A DNA stretch of 64,000 nucleotides from Bordetella genomosp. 10 (lineage in GTDB: Bacteria; Pseudomonadota; Gammaproteobacteria; Burkholderiales; Burkholderiaceae_B): assembly GCF_002261225.1 (NCBI RefSeq), contig NZ_NEVM01000001.1, positions 1,922,001-1,986,000 on the forward strand, read 5' to 3'. Shown here in pieces: positions 1-7,038 of this stretch. Below the pieces are notes generated by a model. The model made no database searches. It was given only the letters and a program-made list of their open reading frames with translations, and was not told the DNA's origin. Made by a program: the position numbers and the translations under genes. Position 1 is the stretch's first letter. Each line of letters opens with the position of its first letter.

Positions 1-869
1 CGCTGTTCCAGCGCGGCCGGCGGCAATTGAGCCTGCTGCCGCCAGGCGTGCGGCTCAAGCTGGCGGTCAAGGAGTCCTTCCACATCCTCGAGCAGACGGT
101 GACGTCGCTGCGGCCGCCGGCGCGCCAGCCCGTGCTGCGCCTGAACTGCTCGCCCTCGTTCGCGATGCAATGGATCACGCCGCGCATCGGCGACGTGCTG
201 GCCGACAATCCGGACCTGTCCTTGCGCGTCTACGGCGAGTTCCATGCGTTGAACCGCAGCCGCATGACCCAGGAGCACATCGAGGCGGCCGTGCGCTTCG
301 ACCTGGGCGGCTATGAGGACGTGCACGCGGTGTCGTTTCTCGACGAGTGGCTGCTGCCCGTGGCCTCGCCCGCGTTCCTGGCCGGCCATCCGGAGATCCG
401 CGCGCCGCAGGATATTCCCGTGGCCCTCATGCTGCACGACGAGCTGCCCTGGGACAGCGCGGGCGATCACGAGGAATGGAATCGATGGCTGACGCTGGCC
501 GGCGCGCCGGTGCCCCGCGTGCACACCGGCCAGCACTTCAATCTTTCGTTATTGGCGGTCAATGCCGCGATCAGCGGGCAGGGCATCGCCATGGGCCGCA
601 TGGGGATCGTGATGGACGCCTTGACGACCGGGCGCCTCGCGCCCGTCTTGCCGCTGGCGGTGGCCTCGGAGGCGTCCTATCGCTATGTGTGCATGGACAT
701 CGACAATCCGCGCGTGATCGCGGTGGCGCATTGGCTGAGGCAGGAAAGCCTGCGGTTTCGCCGGCAGCGGCAGGAATGGTTCCGGCGCAACAAGGTGGCG
801 CAACGCCGGGCCGGGGCGAAAGGAAGGCTTCGCCGTGCCGCGGAAACGCCCGCGGCACGGCGAGCCTAG
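1..869 (+). CDS. LysR-family transcriptional regulator, C-terminal part (cut by window start)
   Basis: The reading frame is open from base 3 and starts inside the protein, at the end of a LysR helix-turn-helix domain (LFQRGRRQLSLLPPG resembles the usual LysR segment after the recognition helix). The remaining part is a substrate-binding-like effector domain of the GcvA-like group, for example LRLNCSPSFAMQWITPRI. The N-terminal DNA-binding helices lie outside the window. The last 30 or so residues are unusually rich in Arg and Ala, and their DNA forms a 13-bp hairpin. The stop is only 4 bp from the convergent stop of the TonB receptor. The regulated target cannot be told from this window. Confidence 0.85.
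   Translation, partial: LFQRGRRQLSLLPPGVRLKLAVKESFHILEQTVTSLRPPARQPVLRLNCSPSFAMQWITPRIGDVLADNPDLSLRVYGEFHALNRSRMTQEHIEAAVRFDLGGYEDVHAVSFLDEWLLPVASPAFLAGHPEIRAPQDIPVALMLHDELPWDSAGDHEEWNRWLTLAGAPVPRVHTGQHFNLSLLAVNAAISGQGIAMGRMGIVMDALTTGRLAPVLPLAVASEASYRYVCMDIDNPRVIAVAHWLRQESLRFRRQRQEWFRRNKVAQRRAGAKGRLRRAAETPAARRA
831..862. terminator. 13-bp hairpin inside the LysR 3' end, likely shared convergent terminator
   Basis: Bases 831-843 pair perfectly with 850-862 around a 6-base loop. The hairpin lies in the last codons of the LysR gene, just before two convergent stop codons 4 bp apart. There is no clean T-run on either strand, so termination is an inference from position and stem strength. Confidence 0.4.
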
Positions 870-873
870 GACC

Positions 874-3105
874 TTAGAAGTCCACCGACACCGACAGCTT
901 CGCCGTGCGCGGGTCGCCCTGGGTCAGGTAGCCGCCCCAGGCCGAGGCCCAGTAGGCCTTGTTGAAGACGTTGTCCACGCCCAGGCGCCACACGACGTCG
1001 TGGCGATCGATCTTCATGGCGTAGCGCACGCCCAGGTCCAGCGTGGTGTACGGCTTCAGTTTCTGCGTGTTCGCCGCGTCCAGGTATTGCGTGCCGGCAT
1101 GGTTGACGCGGCCTTGCAGCGTCAGGCCGTTGACCCAGGGCAGATCCCATTCGCCGCCCAGGATGGCGGTGTACTTGGGCACGCCGGGCGCCTTGTTGCC
1201 CTCGGTGTCGTCGCCGGTCTTGGTGAGCTTGGGATCGATGAAGGTGACGCCGCTGAGCAGGCGCACGCCACGGATCGGCTCGCCGAAGACGTTCAGTTCG
1301 ACGCCGCGGTTGCGCTGGCGGCCGGCCGGCGAGAAGTCGCCGTTGTCGTGCAGCAGGCCCACTTCCTTCTCGATCTGGAAGACGGCCAGCGAGGCGCCGT
1401 AGTTGCCCATGTCCAGCTTGGCGCCGGCTTCGTTCTGCTTGGACTTGCCCGGCGGCAGGATGCGGCCCGGGGTGTTGGAGTCGTTGGGCGCCGTGTCGCC
1501 CTGTTGCAGGCCTTCGATGTGGTTGGCGTACAGCGAGAGATGCTCGACCGGCTTGACGACCAGGCCGAACACCGGCGAGTTCGCCGACTTGTCGTAGCTG
1601 CTGCCGACCGAACCGTCGTAGTTGTAGTTGGTGGTCGTCAGGTCCTGGTGGCGGATGCCCGCGGTGAAGAGGACGCGGTCGTTCAGGAAGGACATGGTGT
1701 CGGACACCGACGTGCCGCTCATGCGGCTGCGCGCGGTGACGCCGGGGTCGCTCATGTCGCCGCCGCCCGCCGTGGGCGCGGCGATATCGAGCAGCGGCGT
1801 GTGGTACAGGTTGGTGCTGAAGGAGTTGCCGAAGGTATAGGCGGAACGCTTCTTCAGGTAATTGCTGGAGAAGGCGACCGTCAGCGAGTGCGAGACGGGG
1901 CCCGTATCGAACTTGCCGCGCACGCCGGTCATCAGGCCGAAGGTGTCCGAGCGGTAGGGCACGTCCATGCGGCTGGAAACGCTGTCGCCGTTGCCGTCCA
2001 CCTTCAGCGAGGAATAGGCGCCGTACTCATTGGCGTGGTTCATGCCGAAGCCGGCGAAGGCGGTCCAGTTGTCGGCGATGTCGTATTCCACCTTGGCCAT
2101 GCCGAAGGTGTTTTCGGTCTCCGAATAGGTCCACGGCTGCGCGTAGTTGTCGCGCGCGGAAGGCACGTCGGGAATGCCGTAGCCGCTCTGCACCTGGACC
2201 ATGGGGCGTCCCTGGCTGGTGCGCTGTTTCTGGTAACCGAAGTCCAGCGAGGCGCGCAGGCGCTCGCCGCGGTAGTCCAGGCCGACCGACCCGAAGGTCA
2301 TGCGCTGGCCTTCGTCGCCGATGCCGACGTCGCCTTCCCGCTGCAAGGCGTTCACCCGTATGCCGAACTGGTTGCTCGCGCCGAAGCGGCGCGCGATGTC
2401 GGCGGAGACGCCCACCTGCGAGGAGCTGCTGTAGTCCAGGCCGACGCGCGTCAACGGATCGTCGCCCGCGCGCTTCGGCTCGATGTTGACCATGCCGCCG
2501 ATGCCCGAGCCGCCGGGCGGCACGCCGTTCAGGAAGGCGCTGGGGCCCTTGAACAGTTCGACGCGCTCGATGCCCTGCGTGGAGATGATCTGGCGCGGCA
2601 TGACGCCGTACAGGCCGCCGTAGGAGATGTCGTCGCCGTTGAGGGCGAAGCCGCGGACGACGAACTGCTGCGCGTCGTTGCCGTAGCCCTTGGTGACCTG
2701 CACCGAGGGGTCGTTGCGCAGGACGTCGCCCAGCGACTTGGCCTGCTGGTCCTCGATCAGCTTGGAGGTGAAGCTGGTGACGCTGAACGGCACGTTGGCC
2801 GCGTCCTGCTCGCCCAGGATGCCCAGGCGTCCGCCCTTGGCGACCTGGCCGCCGGCATAGGTGGGCGGCAGCGCGTCGCCCTGGGTCGCCGTGCTGGCGC
2901 CGACGACGTTCACCGGCGCCAGCGTGGTCGTGGCGGTATTGTCCTGCGCCGTCTGCGCCCAGGCGTTGCCCAGGAAGGGGGCGGCGCCCAACGCGGCATA
3001 GGCCAGGGCGGCGCGCACGGCCAGTGAGGTGGGACGCATGGCCAACGGGCCGGGACGACGCGCGTGCAAGGCGTCGCCTGCCGGAGTGACGGCGGGAGAG
3101 GACAT
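874..3105 (-). CDS. TonB-dependent siderophore receptor
   Basis: Outer-membrane beta-barrel receptor for ferric-siderophore uptake, energised by TonB-ExbBD. The start at 3105 is chosen because AAGGA lies 8 bases before it; a start at 3132 is also in frame. The sequence shows a long basic signal peptide ending near NAWAQ, a TonB-box-like segment (LAPVNVVGAS), a plug domain (SVTSFTSKLIEDQQ; the FVVRGFALNGD and ELFKGPSAFLNG motifs typical of siderophore plugs), then a barrel with alternating strands and a C-terminal Phe, the usual signal for outer-membrane assembly. The mature length of about 700 residues fits FpvA/FhuE/FoxA-type receptors. A Fur-box-like sequence lies about 110 bases upstream, so iron repression is likely. 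The ligand cannot be named. Confidence 0.92.
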   Translation of the reverse strand: MSSPAVTPAGDALHARRPGPLAMRPTSLAVRAALAYAALGAAPFLGNAWAQTAQDNTATTTLAPVNVVGASTATQGDALPPTYAGGQVAKGGRLGILGEQDAANVPFSVTSFTSKLIEDQQAKSLGDVLRNDPSVQVTKGYGNDAQQFVVRGFALNGDDISYGGLYGVMPRQIISTQGIERVELFKGPSAFLNGVPPGGSGIGGMVNIEPKRAGDDPLTRVGLDYSSSSQVGVSADIARRFGASNQFGIRVNALQREGDVGIGDEGQRMTFGSVGLDYRGERLRASLDFGYQKQRTSQGRPMVQVQSGYGIPDVPSARDNYAQPWTYSETENTFGMAKVEYDIADNWTAFAGFGMNHANEYGAYSSLKVDGNGDSVSSRMDVPYRSDTFGLMTGVRGKFDTGPVSHSLTVAFSSNYLKKRSAYTFGNSFSTNLYHTPLLDIAAPTAGGGDMSDPGVTARSRMSGTSVSDTMSFLNDRVLFTAGIRHQDLTTTNYNYDGSVGSSYDKSANSPVFGLVVKPVEHLSLYANHIEGLQQGDTAPNDSNTPGRILPPGKSKQNEAGAKLDMGNYGASLAVFQIEKEVGLLHDNGDFSPAGRQRNRGVELNVFGEPIRGVRLLSGVTFIDPKLTKTGDDTEGNKAPGVPKYTAILGGEWDLPWVNGLTLQGRVNHAGTQYLDAANTQKLKPYTTLDLGVRYAMKIDRHDVVWRLGVDNVFNKAYWASAWGGYLTQGDPRTAKLSVSVDF

Positions 3106-3176
3106 CGGATTTTCCTTGGCGGGAGTAAGCATGCGGCCCGGGGGTCTTGCGACAAGCGGGCGCGATCGACAATTGA

Positions 3177-3198
3177 GATTGAGTAAAGATTGAGTAAA
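3177..3198. repeat. Perfect tandem 11-bp repeat in the TonB-receptor promoter region
   Basis: GATTGAGTAAA occurs twice head to tail (3177-3187 and 3188-3198), between the Fur-box-like site and the receptor start. It could be a pair of activator half-sites one helical turn apart or a chance slippage product. Confidence 0.6.
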
Positions 3199-3211
3199 GC
3201 GGATTTAAAAC

Positions 3212-3230
3212 AAGAATTATTCTTATTATC
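3212..3230. promoter_or_regulatory. Fur-box-like operator
   Basis: Read on the minus strand the 19 bases are GATAATAAGAATAATTCTT, matching 14 of 19 positions of the classical Fur box. The site lies about 110 bp upstream of the TonB receptor in an AT-rich island of a GC-rich region. The 360 bp between the receptor and the rrf2 gene hold this site, the 11-bp tandem repeat and a degenerate copy of the dispersed intergenic repeat; no other gene is visible there. Confidence 0.65.
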
Positions 3231-3351
3231 TTAACCGTGGCGGCTTTTTGCAATTCGACTGTTGTGCCGATCAGACGCCAAAACCGCGAAATCGGGCCGG
3301 AAAAAAGGGATAAATCATGGAGATGACCGATCCACCCGATGCCGCTGAAAA

Positions 3352-3400
3352 CGTCCACGCGCCGCGCGGCTGACGCTGCTTGTTGCCCCTGAGGGAGGCG
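3352..3400 (+). repeat. Degenerate copy of the dispersed GC-rich intergenic repeat
   Basis: The segment CGCCGCGCGGCTGACGCTGC followed by TTGTTGCCCCTGAGGG resembles the core of the 80-bp repeat at 33682 and 34942, with several changes and a shortened right half. Confidence 0.45.
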
Positions 3401-3465
3401 TAGGCGTCGACTGGCGCCCGCCGGCGGCCTTGACGCGCGCCTCAATATGAAACATCATAAGTTAC

Positions 3466-3909
3466 ATGAAACGCGACAGCCGCTTGTCTTCCGTCCTGCA
3501 TGCGCTGCTACACATGGCCGAGCAGGAGGGACCCGTCACTTCCGAAACCCTGGCGCAATGCCTGGGCACCAACCCCGTCGTCGTCCGGCGCACCATGGGG
3601 TATCTGCGAGAGGCAGGCATCGTGACCTCGGATCGCGGCCACTCGGGAGGGTGGCGCATCCATGCCGACCTTCGCACCGTCACCCTGCGCCAGTTGCACG
3701 AGGCGTTGGGCGAACCTGCCATGTTTGCCATCGGCAACCGTAACGAGGCGCCGGCGTGCCTGGTCGAGCAATCGGTGAATGCCGCGCTGGAAGGCACGCT
3801 TGCGGAGGCGGAGGTGCTGCTGCTCAAGCGGTTTTCGGAAATCACCCTGGCCGACCTGGCCGCCGATTTTGCACGGCGGCATGCGGCGGCGCGACGCGCA
3901 AGGAGTTGA
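3466..3909 (+). CDS. Rrf2-family transcriptional regulator
   Basis: A 147-residue Rrf2 protein: winged helix at the N-terminus (SSVLHALLHMAEQ, then TSETLAQCLGTNPVVVRRTM as recognition region, then GGWRI as wing). Only two cysteines are visible, about Cys32 and Cys98. Three clustered cysteines would be expected for an iron-sulfur Rrf2 sensor such as IscR or NsrR, so a thiol-redox or cluster-free mode is more likely. Its stop is 2 bases before the start of the FAD oxidoreductase, which indicates one coupled operon and suggests that the regulator controls that enzyme and itself. Confidence 0.9.
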   Translation: MKRDSRLSSVLHALLHMAEQEGPVTSETLAQCLGTNPVVVRRTMGYLREAGIVTSDRGHSGGWRIHADLRTVTLRQLHEALGEPAMFAIGNRNEAPACLVEQSVNAALEGTLAEAEVLLLKRFSEITLADLAADFARRHAAARRARS

Positions 3910-3911
3910 CC

Positions 3912-4835
3912 ATGCATCACGACGTCATCGTCATCGGCGGCAGCTATGCGGGCATGGCCGCGGCCCTGCAATTGCTGCGGGCGCGCCGGTCCGTTCTGGT
4001 GATCGACGCAGGCGAGCGGCGTAACCGTTTCGCCAGCCATTCGCATGGTTTTCTCGGCCAGGATGGCGTTCCCCCGGGCGACATCGCGGCGAACGCGCGC
4101 CGCCAGCTCGAAGCCTATCCGACGCTGGCCTGGCTTGAAGGCCGGGTCGAGGCCGTTACAGGACGGGTGGACGAATTCACGGTCACGACTGGCGATGGCG
4201 GATCGCACCGGGGCCGCCGCATCCTGCTGGCCGCCGGCGTGATCGACCGCCTTCCCGCCGTCGCCGGACTCGCCGAGCGCTGGGGCAAGGCGGTCTTCCA
4301 CTGCCCGTACTGCCATGGCTACGAACTCGGCCAGGGCCGAATCGGCATCGTCGGCAATGGCCCGATGTCCGTTCATCAGGCCGAGCTGCTCACGGATTGG
4401 GGCGATGTGACCTTGCTCGTCAACGGCGCCGTGGAACTGAGCCAGGAGGCCAGGTCCGCCTTGGCGCGCCGCGGCGTGTCGATCGAGGACGCGCTCATCG
4501 ACAGGATCGAAGGACATGCCGATGTGGCGCTGGCGGACGGACGGCGACTGCGTTTTGCGGGCCTGTTCACCGCGACGCGCACCTCTCCCTCCGATTCCCT
4601 GGCCGAAGCGACGGGCTGCGCGCTGGAAGAGACGCCCATGGGAAGCCAGGTGCGCACCGACGCCGAGAACAAGACTTCGGTGACGGGGATATTCGCCTGC
4701 GGCGACGTGGCGCGCGCCCCTCACTCGGTGTCGCTGGCCGTGGGCAACGGCGCCATGGCAGGCGCCCAGGTCCACCGGTCGCTGCTGTGGCCCGAGACCG
4801 TCGCGCCAATGCGAGCGGGAGGCGGCGGCCGATGA
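3912..4835 (+). CDS. NAD(P)/FAD-dependent oxidoreductase, thioredoxin-reductase-like
   Basis: A 307-residue flavoprotein of the thioredoxin reductase superfamily. It has an N-terminal FAD-binding Rossmann motif (VIVIGGSYAGMAAA), the redox dithiol CPYC at residues 131-134 in the position of the thioredoxin reductase active site, a second nucleotide-binding glycine motif (GIVGNGPMS), and a C-terminal FAD contact (GIFACGDVARAPHSV). The start follows AGGAG with 6-base spacing. It is coupled to the upstream Rrf2 regulator. It probably passes electrons from NAD(P)H to a thiol or small disulfide protein, but no thioredoxin or peroxiredoxin partner is next to it, so the physiological substrate is unknown. 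Confidence 0.9.
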   Translation: MHHDVIVIGGSYAGMAAALQLLRARRSVLVIDAGERRNRFASHSHGFLGQDGVPPGDIAANARRQLEAYPTLAWLEGRVEAVTGRVDEFTVTTGDGGSHRGRRILLAAGVIDRLPAVAGLAERWGKAVFHCPYCHGYELGQGRIGIVGNGPMSVHQAELLTDWGDVTLLVNGAVELSQEARSALARRGVSIEDALIDRIEGHADVALADGRRLRFAGLFTATRTSPSDSLAEATGCALEETPMGSQVRTDAENKTSVTGIFACGDVARAPHSVSLAVGNGAMAGAQVHRSLLWPETVAPMRAGGGGR

Positions 4836-4907
4836 CTCCCATTTCCGACCCGGCGACCGTATCGAGCCCGCCTGGCGCCTCTCTACACGGCCTGGCCCCG
4901 TACAGCG

Positions 4908-5765
4908 TCAATCGGTAAAGTCCGTGGCGTCGGACGCGCCGCGCCAGGCATCCAGATCCTGGCGCACGGCTTGCATCTTCTGTTCGGCCAGCGCATTGGC
5001 AATCCTGCCTGCGAACAGATGCACCGGCGGCTCGGCGACGCTGGCCGCTTGCAGGATCAAGGTCGCCACTTTATCGGGATCGCCCGCCTGCTTGCCATCC
5101 AGGCCGTCGATGTGGAGATCCAGCGAGGCCTGGGCTGCGGTGTAATCGGCAATGGCGCGCTCTGCCACCATCAGCGTGTCCTTGGACAGGAATCCGGTGC
5201 GCACCGGGCCGGGATAGACCACCGTGGCCCTGATGCCCAGTTCGGCAAGTTCCGCCGCCAGGGTTTCGGTCAGCCCGGCCAGTGCGAACTTGGTGGCCAC
5301 ATAGCTGCCCCAGCCCGCGTAGCCGCCCTGGAAGCCCACGATCGAGGCCACGTTGAACACATGGCCGCTGCGCTGGCTGCGCAGGTGCGGCAGCGCGTGA
5401 CGCAGCACGTGCAAGGGGGCGAACACGTTGACGTCGAAGTTGCGGCGTAGCTCGGCATCGGTCAAGGCTTCGATCGTGCCTTGCTGGCCATAGCCGGCAT
5501 TGTTCACCACACGGTCCATGCGACCAAGGGTGGCAATGGTCCGGTCGATGGCAGCCTGCACGCTCGCCTCGTCGGCCAGGTCCACCTCCAGCGTCAACAG
5601 CCGATCGCTGCCATCGCCAAATGCCCGATGCAGGCTGGTCAGCGTGCGCGAAGTGGCGGCCACGGCATCGCCTTGCGCCAGTGCCTGGCGGGCCAGCGAC
5701 AGGCCGATGCCGCGTGCGGCGCCGGTGATGAACCATACCTTGGGATTCTGTATTTGCTGATGCAT
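4908..5765 (-). CDS. SDR-family NAD(P)-dependent oxidoreductase
   Basis: A 285-residue classical short-chain dehydrogenase: TGAARGIG cofactor motif at about residues 14-21, NNAGYG, and the YxxxK catalytic pair within SYVATKFALAG, with PGPVRTGF after it. The start at 5765 has AAGGAG 9 bases upstream; the open frame runs farther upstream but has no better start. It is divergent from an AraC regulator with an AraC_N domain, a common pairing in proteobacteria in which the regulator activates the SDR gene. The substrate is not predictable. Confidence 0.9.
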   Translation of the reverse strand: MHQQIQNPKVWFITGAARGIGLSLARQALAQGDAVAATSRTLTSLHRAFGDGSDRLLTLEVDLADEASVQAAIDRTIATLGRMDRVVNNAGYGQQGTIEALTDAELRRNFDVNVFAPLHVLRHALPHLRSQRSGHVFNVASIVGFQGGYAGWGSYVATKFALAGLTETLAAELAELGIRATVVYPGPVRTGFLSKDTLMVAERAIADYTAAQASLDLHIDGLDGKQAGDPDKVATLILQAASVAEPPVHLFAGRIANALAEQKMQAVRQDLDAWRGASDATDFTD

Positions 5766-5875
5766 GGACGGATGCTCCTTGTTGCTCCGCGCCGGTCGAA
5801 CACGACGGCGGAGAGGATGAATGAACAAGGAGAAATCGTAGGGGGAGCGGCTTGGCCGGACCAGGTCAAAGCCTC

Positions 5876-5913
5876 TTGCATGATTGCCTGATCCTATTTG
5901 GACGGTCATGCAA
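5876..5913. promoter_or_regulatory. Inverted repeat between the divergent SDR and araC-type genes
   Basis: TTGCATGA (5876-5883) and TCATGCAA (5906-5913) form a perfect 8-bp inverted repeat separated by 22 bases, so the two centres are about three helical turns apart. It lies between the two divergent genes and is a candidate operator for the AraC-type regulator. Confidence 0.5.
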
Positions 5914-5985
5914 TCGGTCCTGGAATGCAAAAATATGGCTATTCCATTGAAGGGGATGAACGCCGTGCCAGGGAGACAGCCCGAC

Positions 5986-6912
5986 ATGTCACGACAGGCC
6001 GAAATGGCGACATTGATCCGGCAGCTTGCCCCGCAGGAAGGCCACACCCGCTCGCTGCTCGATGGCGTGCGCTTGATGCGTGCGGATCGCCCCTTGGGAC
6101 GCACGCCGGTGCTTTACGAGCCGAGCATCGTGATCGTCTGCCAGGGCCGCAAGCGCGGCTACCTCGCCGACCGGATTTACCGCTACGATGCCCAGCACTA
6201 CCTGGTGCTCTCGGTGCCGCTGCCGTTCTCGACCGAGACCGATGCCAGTCCCGAAGAACCTTTGCTGGCCGTGTCGATCCGGTTGGACATGACAGCCGTC
6301 GCTGATCTGGTCATGGAGGTCGATCACCATGCCAGTCCCACATCCACGTCCCCTCTCGGCATCGTCTCGACGCCATTGGACGCCACGCTGGCCGACGCCA
6401 CCGTGCGCCTGCTGCGGGCCTTGCGCTCGCCGCTGGAAGCCAGGGTGCTGGGGCCTTCCATCGTGCGGGAACTGTGCTTTCGCGTCCTGTTGGGCGAACA
6501 GGGCGGCGCCATCCGCGCCGCGCTGGCCAGCCATGGCAACTTCGGCCGCATCGCGCGCGTGCTGCGGCGCATCCACGGCGATTACGCCCAGCCGCTGGAC
6601 GTGGCCTCGCTGGCGCGCGAGGCGGGTCTGAGCGTGCCGGCCTTCCATGCGCATTTCAAGGCAGTGGCCGCGACATCGCCCATCCAGTACATCAAATCGG
6701 TGCGGCTGCATCAGGCGCGGCTGATGATGATCCGCGACAACGTTACCGCCGCCGGCGCCGCCGCGCGGGTCGGCTACGAAAGCGCGTCGCAGTTCAACCG
6801 CGAGTTCAAGCGGCTGTTCGGCCGCAGCCCCGGAGAAGAGGCACGCGAAATGCGCTCGGCCTTTGCGCTCATGGAGCCTGCCCGGCTCGAGGTCGCCGCC
6901 GTCGCGCATTGA
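5986..6912 (+). CDS. AraC-family transcriptional regulator (AraC_N type)
   Basis: The N-terminal half matches the AraC_N ligand-domain family (TPVLYEPSIVIVCQGRKRGYL, PLPFSTETDASPEEPLLAVSI); the C-terminal 100 residues hold two helix-turn-helix motifs (VASLAREAGLSVPAFHAHFK and ARVGYESASQFNREFKRLFG). The start at 5986 is chosen from homologue-like MSRQAEMATLIRQL with GGAG 10 bases upstream; in-frame starts at 5956 and 5884 are possible. It is divergent from the SDR gene and most likely regulates it. Confidence 0.88.
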   Translation: MSRQAEMATLIRQLAPQEGHTRSLLDGVRLMRADRPLGRTPVLYEPSIVIVCQGRKRGYLADRIYRYDAQHYLVLSVPLPFSTETDASPEEPLLAVSIRLDMTAVADLVMEVDHHASPTSTSPLGIVSTPLDATLADATVRLLRALRSPLEARVLGPSIVRELCFRVLLGEQGGAIRAALASHGNFGRIARVLRRIHGDYAQPLDVASLAREAGLSVPAFHAHFKAVAATSPIQYIKSVRLHQARLMMIRDNVTAAGAAARVGYESASQFNREFKRLFGRSPGEEAREMRSAFALMEPARLEVAAVAH

Positions 6913-6963
6913 ACGCCGCCGCTTCCTGCCCGGGCGCTTTCGGCATCCAGTGGCGTCATCGTG

Positions 6964-6991
6964 AAAAAAAACCCGGCACGAGGCCGGGTTT
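6964..6991 (-). terminator. Rho-independent terminator of acnB
   Basis: AAACCCGGC (6969-6977) pairs with GCCGGGTTT (6983-6991) around 5 bases. On the minus strand the stem is followed by eight T (A-run 6964-6971), a textbook terminator downstream of acnB. Confidence 0.85.
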
Positions 6992-6998
6992 CATTTGT

Positions 6999-7020
6999 CC
7001 GGCGGCCTCAAGGCCGCCGG
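6999..7020. terminator. Second perfect 10-bp hairpin downstream of acnB
   Basis: CCGGCGGCCT (6999-7008) and AGGCCGCCGG (7011-7020) pair perfectly across 2 bases. It lies between the acnB stop and the T-run terminator and may protect the mRNA 3' end. Confidence 0.45.
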
Positions 7021-7038
7021 GCGGGGTCAGGCGTTGGC

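Noticed and set aside
835..3027. 730-codon open frame antisense to the TonB receptor
   Set aside because: Its protein is a Val/Ala/Arg/Gly/His-rich mirror of the receptor codons with no motif; the minus-strand frame has signal peptide, plug and barrel motifs.
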